Below are positions 42,970 to 55,562 of a stretch of DNA of 64,000 bases, one piece after another. Under the pieces are notes generated by a model. The model searched no databases, was not told where the DNA came from, and saw only the letters and a list, made by a program, of their open reading frames with translations. Position 1 is the stretch's first letter; each line of letters begins with the position of its first letter. The stretch is from Mesostigma viride (Eukaryota > Streptophyta > Mesostigmatophyceae > Mesostigmatales > Mesostigmataceae). The position numbers and the translations under genes were made by a program. The stretch covers positions 3,850,661 to 3,914,660 of the forward strand of contig RPFO01000310.1 of the NCBI GenBank assembly GCA_009746045.1, in the 5' to 3' direction.

Positions 42970-44028
42970 GATGTACATTATAAATGGAAACACGCGCCTC
43001 CAACAGCCGGCAGGGATTGGAGAGCACAGATTGATGTTTGTTTGGAACATGCACGGCAACAATGTCTACGGCGGTGTTTTACCTCCAGTCGGTAACAATC
43101 TTATGGCCAGGAGCCCTACCTGCGTCAAATTCTCCTTCGTTCACCTGCATCGTCAGGCACTTCCTGGCATAGCGTGTAATGACAGCTCCGCTACAGGCCC
43201 GGGGCTCTGACATTGGCAAGCAGGACCTTGGCGGGTAGGCATTCTCAACAGAGCAACGCCATAAGGGCAAGCATCCTTGCTTCAACAGCTGCAAGCCCAG
43301 TTCACTGGTGTTACCAATAGTACTATGACATTAGCATGGCCTCATAAGGGGTCATGCTGCAAACTGGCAATTCACTGCCCTGGGCCCAGACATTGGGTGA
43401 CTGGCCCGTGTTACTTAGTGAAGACAACGAGTGACATCCAGCTGGTTGCAAAGATTCCGCCCCCACAGAGGCGTGTAAATGACTGCATACACAGAGCCAC
43501 GCTGGAAATTCCGCCCGCATCTCATCATGTAGACTTGTTGGCAATTTACCTGTAGATGCATTCACATTGCGCAGGCAAAAGCAAACAACAATGGCAATCA
43601 AAGTATTGTCAAAGCAGCAGGTTAAGCTGGAATACAGAAAAAAGTCGGGGATGAAACAAAAAATGGTTTCCAAGATATATGTATTTGATAGTCTTTACGA
43701 AGAGCAAATAAATGGGAAAGGCAACTACGAAGAACCTGGGAGCAGCAGTGGCAGCCATGACAGGTGCGACGGTGGCCAAACAGATGGCACGGCGGCATAA
43801 CATAACAGGTGCTATGCAGAACAAAATAAAGCAAAGTGTGATTGTAACTCCGGATATGGCCAATCCAAAGGGCAAGGAAAGCATGCGTATTCGACTCGAT
43901 AACCAGTTGCGGACAAGACTCTGGGACTACCTGCTGCACTCCCTGGGCTGGCCATTGCAAGGTTCCAGCCAGGGCAAAGCATGGCGAAGACTTGAGAGTA
44001 TCAAAACGTAGCAGATGCGGATGGAAGT
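42970..44028. other. Unresolved interval, possible 3' end of the Sgf11-like gene
   Basis: Contains unsupported open frames on both strands. A minus-strand acceptor near 44029 (GTCCTTAG), followed by VPPLPSASATF and a stop, could be the last exon of the gene at 44115-50343; this is a guess. Confidence 0.25.
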
Positions 44029-44114
44029 GGTGGAACGCTAAGGACCAAGGACAAGTGCGATGGAAAACGGCAGTGGAGCAGGTCAAGGGGGTGGTGTGGG
44101 CAAGTGGCACTTAC

Positions 44115-47100
44115 TTGGCAAGGTATGCGGAGCCCCCTTTACCAGACCCCTTGCCTCCTTTGTGTCCTGCGCCACCCCCTCCCCCTCCTGGGTTGGAAGA
44201 AAATGCCATGGCTAAACCGGGAGGGAGGTCTGGACACGATCGCGTGCGTGGCATACCAAACACCACAGGGTACACAATACCGCACATAGCAGGCATTCAT
44301 AGAGGAGTCAGCACCGCACATAGTAGGCATTCATAGAGGAGTCAGCACCGCACATAGTAGGCATTCATAGAGGAGTCAGCACCGCACATAGTAGGCATTC
44401 ATAGAGGAGTCAGCACCGCACATAGGAGGCATTCATAGAGGAGTCAGCACCGCACATAGTAGGCATTCATAGAGGAGTCAGCACCGCACATAGTAGGCAG
44501 TCATAGAGGAGTCAGCACCGCACATAGTAGGCATTCATAGAGGAGTCAGCACCGCACATAGTAGGCATTCATAGAGGAGTCAGCACCGCACATAGGAGGC
44601 ATTCATAGAGGAGTCAGCACCGCACATAGTAGGCATTCATAGAGGAGTCAGCACCGCACATAGTAGGCATTCATAGAGGAGTCAGCACCGCACATAGGAG
44701 GCATTCATAGAGGAGTCAGCACCGCACATAGGAGGCATTCACAGAGGAGTCAGCACCGCACATAGCAGGCATTCATAGAGGAGTCAGCACCGCACATAGC
44801 AGGCATTCATAGAGGAGTCAGCACCGCACATAGGAGGCATTCATAGAGGAGTCAGCCAGGTCAGAGGTGAGTTGTGTGATGCGCAGGGTGGTCGGGACAC
44901 GCACAACCAGCAAACACAAAAATAGGATAGTGACATTGCCTCTGAGAGCACAATTGGTGCAGGTGGGAAGATCACCCATGCATTTGGCGCTAGAATAACA
45001 TCTTGTACCTGGTACCATGCACGGTGACATGGCAGGAAAACATTGTACAAAAGCAACACATGCGTGGCAGACATGGTAGCAAGAGCTATTCTTGGTAGCA
45101 ACGTCAGCAGGTGGAGCATTTGGCTACTCCCCTACAACAAGCACGCATCTGCTGGCATGCCACAGATCTTTTCCCCAACCGGTGACAGCTCAGCACCCAC
45201 CAAGCCTGCTCTAGTGATAGGAGGGCAAGGGGTCCACCACGTGACAAGTGGCACGAGCTCAAAGTGCCCGTACATACGTAATGAACGTCCGTTTACAGCA
45301 TGCATGAGAGGCAAATGCCTGCACCCATGGCACATCAGACCATACCCTGGCCTTGCCCCCCACCTTGCGTACTTATGCCGTCAAAATAATACATAACACA
45401 TCCTCCCCCCACCTTTCCATGCCGATGCCAGCGATGGCGTAAACAATTCCTTCCTCCACCTAAGCTGATGCCAGCTACATGACAGACAATTTGTTGCCCC
45501 ACCTTCCGTGCTGGTGCAACAGGCCATGCCCATCCCTCCATCTTCCGTGCTGATGCAACAGGCCACGCCCCTCCCTCCACCTTCCGTGCTGATGCAACAG
45601 GCCACGCCCCTCCCTCCACCTTCCGTGCTGATGCAACAGGCCACGCCCCTCCCTCCACCTTCCGTGCTGATGCAACAGGCCATGCCCCTCCCCTCCACCT
45701 TCCGTGCTGATGCAACAGGCCATGCCCCTCCCCTCCACCTTCCGTGCCGATGCAACAGGCCACGACCCTCCCTCCACCTTCCGTGCTGATGCAACAGGCC
45801 ACGACCCTCCCTCCACCTTCCGTGCTGATGCAACAGGCCACGCCCCTCCCTCGACCTTCCGTGCTGATGCAACAGGCCACGCCCCTCCCTCCACCTTCCG
45901 TGCTGATGCAACAGGCCACGCCCCTCCCTCACCTTCTGTGCTGATGCCAGCCAACGCATCCAGCCCCGGCAGCGACAGCCCCGCAAGCGGGTCGTCTAGA
46001 CCCGGCATTTCCCCCAGCTCCGCGTCCATGCCAGGGAACGCGTCGTCCCATAATATGGCGCCCGCCCCCGCTGCGTCAAACAGCAGTGGGTCTGCACCGT
46101 CGGCGGCTAGGGGGTCGGCCCCGCCCCTCTTGTCGCCCACGCCGTGCGCGCCCTGTGGGCCGTGAGTGGAGGGCCAGTGCATGGTTTGTTGCACGCCAAC
46201 GTTTGAGATTTATCGAAAAGCAAAACCCGTCTACTTAGAGCCTTGCGAAGTGATAGGTTACAGATCCGTACATGTCGTTAGTGCGCTGTCGCATGAGAAC
46301 GTTCCTGCCGCAAACTCGCGAGAGCCCACTCCCGAGCCCAGCTGGTGTTCTGTAGTCTGTGGTTGCTGTGCATCGCATACACTTCACGGAGCCCCGCTTG
46401 TTCACTCATGCCCACCCATCAATGCACCCATTACTTCTTGTATCTGCCCATGATCTGGCCCATGGACGGTCGTATCTACCTTGTAAGAGTCCTTTGACAC
46501 ACAGGCTTAAAGCCTCATCAAACCTCCATGATAGTCTCTCGTAAGAAGAATGCCGCAACAAGATATCCAAAACCCATTCTGGAAAGCAACGGGGTGCCTT
46601 GTTGTGCAGGCGTACGATAAATGCCGAAAGGTAGCATCCCTTCCCCCCCCCCTCCCCAAAACCTGCCCGCACCACAGCGCCCATTTTCTGACAAGTCCTG
46701 TGCCCCCGCGTTTGGCTGCGGTAGCTGCACTGCCCTCGTGTGCCGCACTACTTACATCCGCCCCTGACCCCAGCATCGTTTTGATCTTCGTCTTCTTCTT
46801 CTTTGCGTTGGATGATGACGACACAGGTGGTGGCTTGGAGCTGCCGGGTGTGGGCTTGCCCGCTGTAACGGCGTCCCAGGCAGGGCAGGAAGGCGGATAT
46901 TAGGGACAGGGCCATGGTGAACTCCGTTGGAGCGGGGGGTGGGAAAGCATGGAAAGCTGCTGGAATTATGGCGGTGGCGAGCGTGGTAAGGTTGTTGAGG
47001 ATGTGGCGGTGGCTATGGTGGTGGCGTGGTGGGGAAGCATGCATGAAAACTGCGTAAGAGACTGGAGGGTATGCCCAGGGATGCTGGCGGGGAGCGCCCA

Positions 47101-50100
47101 TGCGCCGCGCCAGCCCTCATGGCTGGCTATCACAAGCCAAGAATCGCTGCAAGAACCATGTCCCGCCATCTCAAGCCATGAGCATTTACAGCCGCATTAT
47201 TTTGCATTGCGACTGGCCCTACGAAGATGAAGGTGTGCTCATATGCACCCTGGGACGCACGTAATATTTCATGTGCCCACAGCGAGGTACAAAGGCAAGC
47301 AAGTTGTTTTTGTCCACACTAAGCTACCTCTTGCCACCGCATCCACCATCTCCCGGCGCTTCTGACACTGTCCCATGAAGGCGTGCCCCACAACCACGCG
47401 CACACGTGCAAGGCTGCCCGGTGCCGGGGGGAAGGAAACAGCGCGCAGTGCCTGGCGGCCTCCTCGGGAGACGTTGAATACGACACAAATCGAGCCTTTT
47501 GTACACTGCAACATGTAGACGGCTGGGGCATGCCGTGGGTCTCAGCTTGCCCTCTGCTCAGTACCACCTTCTCCTCGTCGTCAAGCACAGACTGCAAGCA
47601 GGAAGCACTGGTAGTGGTGCAGACAGGCTCGGTCAAAGGCCGATACACGCTAACTCAAACCACAGTATCATGTGAGCTTATCTGCATACGTAGAAGCCAC
47701 ATGACAAGCCGACACACAGGAACCCTTAACGTGCCCCACATAAACGACGATGTAGGAGACCACGTTCCAACGAATTTTCCGCAAGCGACACGTGTAAGTG
47801 GTTTCCTACATGAGCGCATGCCAGGGTACCTGGTGGCTTCTTGGCCGGCGGCTTGTTGACTTTGGCGCCGCTCACCAGTCGCTGATGGCATGAGCACACC
47901 ACCGCCGCCACGACATGGGACAAGTAGATGAGGCAAGAAACAGAAAACAAGAAAGATGCAGAACGCGAGATAGATGCGTTAAAACGCGTGAAAGGTTTGG
48001 GCCTGGATCACGCGGTGGGTACAGGATCCTCAGCCCTTGCGCACGTAGGCTGATGGCAGAGGATCCAGGATCCTCTGATCCACGGGGTGTCCTCCTGCCG
48101 ACTGTGAAGCAGACGTGAAGAGGGAGATAGGACCACATGGCAGGACAGGTTCACGGGTGCGAGCGAGACGTGAGGGGTATCCCCCGAGCTCCATGTGGCC
48201 TGTGGTAAAGTCTTGTCCGCTGCGACACTGGTGCTGCATAGACCGGAGCGGTAGGTCCCGCAGGCCGGAGCGATCCCAGCCAGTCCCTGGCCTACCCCCC
48301 ACAGCTTTTCCATGGCCACGTACCATTCTAACCCACGCTGGAGTTACCGCCACAAATTGCAGGGGCCCAATGCGTGGGACAGCCATCATTCCTGACCCAT
48401 GGCAATCATCGGATGTCTTCTTCCAGCAATAATCATGAGCCACCTAACCCACTACCCAGTGCACGGGTACGACAGCAACGGATGTCATGCCAGAGATGCT
48501 CCCCCCTCCCTCTCCCCCCCCCCCGATCCTCCTTCACCAAAACATAGAAAGGGTCACCTATCTAAAATATACGCCGTGCAGAGAGGAAGTACTGCAAAGT
48601 GATGGGCAACAATTGCGGCAGAAGGAGTGGCACTCGGGCGGGCAAAGCACAGGGCATAGAGGGGTGGGCAAAGCGCAGGGCAGAGAGGGGTAGGCAAAGC
48701 ACAGGATGGAGAGGGTTGGGTAAAACACAGGGCATAGGGGGGCGGGCAAAGCACAGGGCATGGCAGGGTGGGCAAGGCACAGGACATAGGGGGGAAGGCA
48801 AAGCACAGGTCAAGCTCATGGGCCAGCGCCCCCCCCCCCTCACCTTGCCCACGGGTTCCTCATCCGAGCTGCCAGCAATCACATCGAACGGTGACAGGGG
48901 CAGCGACGAGCCATCGTCCGCGGTCGACACGTCTCCATGCTTGACAGTGGGCTCCCCACTGATCGCCGCTGACATCAGCGCATGCCCTCCGCCCTCGTGC
49001 TTAGGCTTCTTCACATGGTGGCGGATGCCGTCGGTGCCAGCAGGCGGCATACCCGCACCATTGCTGGCGGTGTCGTCGCCCATCGGGTCCAGCAGCGACA
49101 GCCGGTGCGCCTGCGCCCAGCCGGCAGACATGCCCGTGCGGGCGCTCCTGGCCGAGCTCACCGCCGCGCCCTTGCCGTGCTGGGGCGGCTGACGCTTGCT
49201 ATTACTGGCGGACGCGGGCGCGCTGTTTGCACCGCGGTGGGGGCCAGAATTATCGGGTGAGCTGGCTGAGATCATCCGGCTGGCTGCACGGCTGTTTCGG
49301 CCCTGCAAACGGTTGAAGATCAAGGGGTGGCAGACGCAGGGTGGCGAAGGGAGGGTTGGTACGGGGGCCAGCGAGGGAAAGTACATGCACTCATGGAAAG
49401 GCCAGCTCCAGGGTGCATAGCAGCGAATGCTAATGCTGCTGCGCCGTACTTGTGTAGGCACAGCAACAAGCCAGCAAAGCCAGCAAAGCCAGCAAGGTAC
49501 ATATCACACTCCAAAAACGGAATGCGCGCACATACCATGGATGACAAAGAGCAAACGTGCTCCCCGTGGTATACTGCGCGGCTAAAGTTATTTGTGACAA
49601 ATAGGGAGAGCTGGAGAGAACAGAAAGAAATTTCTTGTGTAAAATAGCTTGCCCTATTCGATGCTTCCACACACACCTTGCCAACCACACATACATTTCT
49701 ATGCCCAATTCGCCCACACACTTATCTCCATCGCCCCCATGCCCGGCCGCCCAAACCCCTGGGCCCTCCTTGCCCCAGCCCACACATGTTCCGTTGCCCC
49801 GCTTGCCCACACACATGTGTGTTGATGCCCCCCTTGCCCACAAACATGCGCGCCCATGCCCCCCTTGCCCACACACATGTGCACGTCCATGCCCACCTTG
49901 CCCATGCACTTCTCCAGATGCGGCGCGAAGCGACCCGACATGACCTTGCGCGAGCAGTGCAGGCAGGTGACCATATCCGTCGGAACGGGGGGGTGGCGCT
50001 GCCCAAACAGGTCCAACCCGTGCTTGCCCTTGGGGCTCTCCTCCTCATCACTGTCATGGCATCCGTCACCGTCGCCCCCGCTGCCCAGCTCGCTCCCCCC

Positions 50101-50343
50101 GTTGCCGTTGCTGTGATTGTTGTCCTTGTCCCCCCGGGTCCCGCCCGCCCCGTTGGCCTTGGAGGAGCCCCGGGGGATGTACGCCGCCTCCCAGGCATCG
50201 TCCTCCGGTGCCGGGGGCTCCAGGGACGCGCCCGCCCCACCCATGGGACACGACCGGTGCGTCCCCATGGCCGCCTCGCGGTGGGCCTCGATCGCCACGT
50301 CCAGGATGAGGCCGTCGACCAAATCCCTCAACAGCAGCAGCAT
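44115..50343 (-). CDS. Sgf11/ATXN7L3-like SAGA deubiquitinase-module subunit
   Basis: Sgf11 proteins tether and activate the ubiquitin protease that removes ubiquitin from histone H2B in the nucleus. Exons (minus): 50343-49897, 49302-48844, 47881-47830, 46862-46756, 46152-45933, 44187-44115; all have GT-AG ends and the phases fit. Exon 1 encodes an N-terminal helix (LLLLRDLVDGLILDVAIEAH), the family motif LDLFGQ (110-115), and a zinc finger CLHC..RFAPHLEKC with ligands Cys127, Cys130, His142, Cys146, continued across the junction as MGK-GRNSRAASRMI. The rest is low-complexity and acidic (exon 5: DPLLFD, ILWDDAFPG). I find no clear SCA7 domain. The ATG at 50341-50343 directly follows an AG, so an upstream exon cannot be excluded. 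The last exon is unresolved. The third to sixth exons rest on phase and splice sites only. Confidence 0.82.
44274..44870. repeat. 34-bp minisatellite
   Basis: About 17 copies of a unit with GGCATTCATAGAGGAGTCAG and CACCGCACATAGTA, in the proposed Sgf11-like intron between the exons at 45933 and 44187. Confidence 0.96.
45355..45955 (-). repeat. 39-bp minisatellite duplicating a splice donor of the Sgf11-like gene
   Basis: On the gene strand the exon ends GGCATCAGCACAGAAG and the intron starts GTGAGGG. The intron then carries about eleven 39-40-base units, each with GCATCAGCACGGAAGGTGGA; degenerate ones reach about 45355. A 39-base period is 13 codons, so most units stay in frame (ISTEGGGRGVACC-like repeats). 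Confidence 0.9.
48630..48835. repeat. Degenerate ~24-bp intron repeat
   Basis: Repeated GGGCAAAGCACAGG-type units in the intron after exon 49302-48844; not related to the exon end. Confidence 0.8.
49690..49910 (-). repeat. Repeat duplicating the donor of the zinc-finger exon
   Basis: On the gene strand the exon ends CATGGGCAAG and the intron starts GTGGGCATGG. Inside the intron, GTGGGCAAGGGGGGCATG-like units recur about every 38-40 bases (near 49866, 49828, 49792, then degenerate). Confidence 0.8.
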
Positions 50344-51440
50344 CTGACACCCATGACACCCATGACATGGGTGATGGCATGCCACCATGACATCAATGTT
50401 GGGGGGGGGGGGAGGGGGGGGGGGAGGGGGGAAGGACATGGTCACCTGGAAGGCGGCTGTGAAACAAAGCCATGGCGATTACATGTTACTGTATGGCTGC
50501 CGTGTAGGCTACTATACCGATACACCATAGCAGCATATGGTGCAATAGAATGTAACAGGGCAGCCCAGCATGGGCAGCACCTGGGATGTGGATGGCAAAG
50601 CACCACCATATGATGTGGCACTAGCGCAATCAGTTACACTCTAAGACAACAAGAACACCCATGACCCCTACATTTTCTAACCAATGGCTCGATAAGGGCA
50701 GTATCAAAGAGAGCCAAATCGGTGCATGCCCACAAACATGTTCTTCAGCGGGCGACAGGTTACGAAGGAGGCAAACAGCGGTAAGGAATGCAGGGTGCCA
50801 GGGACCAAACGGGGCTTCAAACTCAGCCACAACAAGGCCTGCAATTTGACTCTGGAATTCACTTGGTGTGGGCCAAGGTGGCAAGTACAACATCTATACC
50901 GCATTGAGGGGAGAGGACGCTCTGGGTGCCAGGAGGGTGACGCCAAGGGAGACACGAGAGGACCCCTCGCAAGGCTCCACATAAGTCTAATACTGGCATT
51001 GCGGTTGACGGAACCAGTATAACAGTGTGCTGTCAGATACCGAGGCCCGGGCGCCGGGTGTAATACAAGTTATATTTAAGAAACGAGACGTTAGAAGGTG
51101 CGCAATTGTAGCTCGCGCAGCAGCAACGAACGTGAGCACCGGATGCCGTAGACGTACGCGAGACTGCCTTAGACTAAGGAATTCGCCAGAATTCTGAATG
51201 GTTAACTGGGAGTAAAATTACATGGTGTTAAGTAGATTGTACGACAGATTTGGTTACATGCGGAAGTGGAGGACGGAGGACATGAGACAGTGCGCAGGAC
51301 GGGAGCGAGGAGAGGGACATATATAACCACGCATGTGGAAGCGCCACGTGCATCCGCTGTGTTACCTGAGATAATCTCGAACCATTGCTGCAGGCTTCTT
51401 TAATTGCTAAGGTAGATGCCAGCCGTTGCTTCGCTTTTAA
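50344..51440. other. Upstream region of the Sgf11-like gene
   Basis: Contains a G tract (50401-50436) next to the first coding exon and no recognised gene. Confidence 0.4.
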
Positions 51441-51700
51441 AATGGCCTCTTCTTCTCGGCCAGCTGCCGCCGAGTTGGCAAGTCCACCCGCCGCGGAGCT
51501 AGCCATGGAAAAGACGGGGAGCCAGCTCAGGATTCAATGGGAGAAGCTGTCCAAAATAAGCGGGCAGTCCCCCATGGATTACACGGGTGGCGCGCGACAG
51601 GCTCCGGCACAATTGTGCTTTGTGTGTCCCCAATCAGAGAAGCACTCGGCGACACCGACGCCGGTATGCATGACAACAGGCAAATGCCGATTACAGTAGG
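51441..51700 (+). CDS. Hypothetical frame, possible first exon
   Basis: From ATG 51441: an Ala/Ser-rich start (MASSSRPAAAELASPP), then EKTGSQLRIQWEKLSKISGQ, stop near 51698. No family recognised. The start context and composition look gene-like but no downstream exon was found. Confidence 0.22.
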
Positions 51701-53470
51701 CCTGCCGATCTCAACAATGTTAACGGGATCGATTCCGCAGCTTTAGAATCTTAAATTCATCAATGATGGTTTGAACCGAAAAAATTCGTGGTCGGCTTGC
51801 GAAACCACCCCACGTGATGCTTGGGCAGATTCCTAAAAACGCAGGAGCATGGCTGTTGTGTTGGCATTATCTTTCTGCCAGGGGACTGACGGAGAAACGT
51901 TGTCCGATGTCAATCATGCCCAAGTTAATTATGGGATGCGGCCGACAAGTGGCGATTTTGGACGGCTCGAGAGCTGCTCGTAGTACCGTATGCAGAGAGC
52001 GCGAGCGAGCGTACTTCAGACTTCAGAGGTGGTCGAAGGATGTTCGAGCATGATGCGCTTGTCGTGACTGTACTTCCGTCGTTTTGTGCGTGGGTGTGAA
52101 GACTGAAGAGCACGAAGCCACTTATATCACAGGAAAAAGACCACGAAGCCACGTATATGGAAATAAATAAAAGAAACACCCATTTCACCGGAAAAGAGCA
52201 CGAAGCCACCAACCTTCACTTCTGGTTACTGTAGGGTGGCAACTGTCGTAAATTGATAAAGCGTGCTGGTAATCAACGCTAGAGTACACGCTGAGCGACG
52301 GTTGCGAGGACCATCAAAGATAAGGCCATGTGCGAGGTCTTTGTTGGAGACTAAATTCACAATTTCACAGGTCCTGGCATCGACGGCGCTGGCGTCGTCC
52401 TCAGTCAGCCACCCTCCTAAGACTATCGGGTTGATGCCATCCGAAAAACTTGGGAATGCGGGTCATCATCATGCGCTAATTACAGGCCAGCTGGTACGCA
52501 AGGCATCGTTTTCTTAATGGCGTAAGGGCCCTGAAACGTTTCTCAGATTGCGTACATTCTGATGCGTACATAACCAGATACCATCAGGCCATTAGCGCGG
52601 GCCTGGTGTCGCCAATGTCGACCACGGTATCTTATTGAAAGCTTGGACCTGCGGTTGCGCTGCCGACTAAAGCTGATGAGAATAAGTCCGTGTTCCATAT
52701 AGTTGCCATACCTAAGGCATATGTTAGTAGGGTCTATTTCATGTCGGAACCCAAATGGTGGGTGCTAGGCATTGTCAAGGTCATGTTGCCTACGCCGGAT
52801 TGGCCCCGGCCGCCAGGCGGTCAGAACTTTCCGAATCTTTGTAGGCGGCCGCTCGTCATCTAACCAATAATCATCATCCATGAGTCAGATAGTCTGTTAC
52901 GTCAGCCACGCCGTAGCCACTCGACGCCTCACTCGCACGAAGCCACCCACACCATAGCTACAGCACCAGCACCATGCAGCACAAGCTCATTCGGAGTTGT
53001 ATACAATGGAGCGCCGGCATAGGATGCCCATCGCAAAAACGATCGAGCATATTAAAAGCATTATATACCGCACCGTACATGGAATCCGACCATATTGGAC
53101 ACACATGTGGCAGGTTGTGTCGTTGTGAAATGAAATTAGGTTGTTGGCTTCTCATTGTTTACGCAGCTCCACGATCCCATGTCATTTTCCTTTCCTTGCT
53201 CCCTTGTTTGGTCCTAACATATGGGCCCTGGGCTGTCTCCTGGGTTGTCTCCTTGATATGGGCCCTGGGCTGTTGAGCCACGCGATTGTGTAAGCTGCTA
53301 GTATGTACGGTTGTATAAGCTGCAGTAAACGTCATGCATAGATATTGGCGTTGTTTCAGTTGTCCATATGGTTGCCGCCGCACATTTGAAAGTGCTGTCC
53401 TCCGGCTTTTTGCCTTTGCACCGTGTGCAGTTCTTGGACGTTTGGAATCATGGCATGGCTAACGTGATGA
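51701..53470. other. Intergenic, no gene recognised
   Basis: Only short repeated words (CACGAAGCCAC several times at 52107-52210 and 52938) and a short GGTTGTCTCCTTGATAT fragment at 53240 like the end of repeat family F. Confidence 0.45.
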
Positions 53471-53474
53471 CTGA

Positions 53475-53818
53475 CTAGCTAGACCTTTTCAGTGGTTTTC
53501 CATTTGCGGGTATTTCCTCGTAAATGGTGGGAGAGCGATCGCAGCAATGGTGCTCACCACTAGACACTCCCGGCCAGTTAGGCTCGAAACACACGCCCTG
53601 ATCAAGCATGCTGTTTCCGGCCCCACCGTCTAGGTCATCTAGTCGCTCTACACGTAAGCCAGCCATAATTTCAATGCACAAGGACACATTTCCATCCCCA
53701 TTCATCTTCATCATCCTGAACGGTCGACTCGAAAACGCGGAAAAGATAACGGCAGGCTCGAGCTACCATGGTCCGGATTCTCCCGATTTCTGGCCTGCGC
53801 TGGTTGTCTCCTTGATAT
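53475..53818 (+). mobile_element. Dispersed repeat family F, longest copy
   Basis: Shares about 230 bases with 58345-58577 (reverse orientation). It ends TGGCCTGCGCTGGTTGTCTC then CTTGATA. Other copies (56388, 60075-60119, 53240) keep the same end but different lengths, as expected of 5'-truncated retroelements. Confidence 0.6.
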
Positions 53819-53865
53819 GATGTGCCACATATGAATGCATGCTGCAAGCATTCACCATGCAGTGC

Positions 53866-54052
53866 TCATTCATTCATTCATTCATTCATTCATTCATTCA
53901 TTCATTCATTCATTCATTCATTCATTCATTCATTCATTCATTCATTCATTCATTCATTCATTCATTCATTCATTCATTCATTCACTCATTCATTCATTCA
54001 TTCATTCATTCATTCATTCATTCATTCATTCATTCATTCATTCATTCATTCA
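53866..54052. repeat. (ATTC)n microsatellite
   Basis: About 47 tetranucleotide copies with one C variant; interpreted as the tail of the family G element. Confidence 0.96.
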
Positions 54053-54590
54053 CGTGCCTCAGTTGGGAGAGTCACGGGGTACCGACTTTAGAATAGACCT
54101 ACCTTATTAAACATCCCTGTCTGATGCACAACAAGAATGGGGGCATGGTCCACCCCCGGCCCCCTTCTCTCGTTGCCTTGGAAGGCAGGCCGCATTTTCA
54201 ATTAACCTGCTCACTGGGAAAGTCTAGCAACTACTGTGGGTGCAATAAAACCTCGACATATCAAAAGCATAGCAGATGCAGTAGGGCTGCCCCATGGTCC
54301 AGTGGCCACAGATAGGCTTGGAACTCATTTAGAGACGCTGGCCATTGTGCCACCACTGATCGCGGCGTTGCTGCTGCTGGGCTGGCGTCAGGTCCTCGTC
54401 AAGCGACCAGGAGGTGTTTACCAGCTTCTTGCGGCGAGAGAGGAGACGAATTGGGCTGCGGTATACACGACGTTGAAGGTGAGGACCACTGGAGGGGGCC
54501 CAGCTTTGTCCCGTGGAGGGGGCAGGCGGTAGGCGCCCTGCATAGCACTTGTCGCACCTAGTGCCCAGCTCCATGCGCGTCAATCTTGAG
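53866..54590 (-). mobile_element. ORF1-only retroelement, family G, with (AATG)n tail
   Basis: Minus strand: end of an ORF1 (RRKKLVNTSWSLDEDLTPAQ) at about 54330-54480, a short 3' UTR, a stem-loop (GTG/CAC and CTC/GAG arms) at 54052-54075, then the 187-base AATG array 53866-54052 as tail. No ORF2. Confidence 0.7.
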
Positions 54591-55562
54591 TTGTTTCTTC
54601 AGCTCGTCGATCGAAGAGAGTCTGGGGTCTCCTCCGGCCTGTTTGCTCACGTCTTGATATAGTGATGCAATGCTCGTGAACACGGGTTGAATATATTGCA
54701 CCCTGAGGGGATGCCGGATCGTTTCGATGGGTCTGATTGTCAGTGATTCGATTAAGATTTTCGTTACTAGTGGCGCTAGGCCACTTGTGGCGTTTCGAAC
54801 TATGAAAACTTCAGGCTACTGGGCCAATGCGTGGCTTTAAGCCAATTAAAATTGGGCTTGGCACGGCCACGTGTGGCAGGCTGGCTTTTTGGTGCAGCAA
54901 ATGACCCTGCTGGCAGCGGGGTCAGCGCGGCGCGGTGCCGTACTGGCTGTACACAAGGCGGCCCAGCGTCTGCCATGGATTTTTCCTACTTGGTAAATTA
55001 ACAACAACGATCACTAGTGCAGAAAGTCGAAACACAAATTAGTCAATGTGCACAGTATGGCTGGCGAGTGACTTAATAACTGAGGCGCCAGGCCGCCAGC
55101 CAGCTGAAGCCTGAATTAAAAGTGAAAATGCACACAAGCTGCAGTCTGCACAGTGCACTCTGGTCTCTGGCAGCGGGCCACTTGCCACTTGGCACTTAGC
55201 CGGGCTCGATCTACGTACATGCACTATGCAGTCAGTAAGTCAGTCATAGTAGTACTCATAGTAGTAGTCTAGTACTAGGGAGGCTTACATGCAAGTGGCG
55301 GAACGCCGGCCGGAAGACCAGCTGACACCGCCAATTGTGGCGTAACCTAGAGTGAACTTCAGGCACGGCCACCCTGTGGCGAAACGAAACTACAAAGTAG
55401 AACAGCACGGCCATTGAATTGTGGCTTCTTGGGGGCCCTGTCAAAGTGTGTGGCACCGCCACATTTTGCCAAAAAAAGTGCCCGGCACCGACACATTTGG
55501 CGGCATATCGCCACTAATCGAAACACTGCTGATTGTGCATCTTCTGCCGGCATGCATGAGGG
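54591..55562. other. No gene recognised
   Basis: Mixed sequence; several CACTTGTGGCG/TGGCGGTGCC words suggest a diverged repeat, but nothing can be delimited. Confidence 0.4.

Noticed and set aside
43567-44110. Hydrophobic minus-strand or basic plus-strand protein
   Set aside because: Competing frames on both strands, no motif and no clear splice structure; left unresolved.
44274-44870. CRISPR-like array of evenly spaced repeats
   Set aside because: It is a continuous 34-bp tandem repeat with no distinct spacers, in a eukaryotic intron.
47324-47530. Extra exon of the Sgf11-like gene with Cys pairs
   Set aside because: Its length (86 bases between plausible splice sites) breaks the phase, whereas the 52-base exon 47881-47830 fits exactly.
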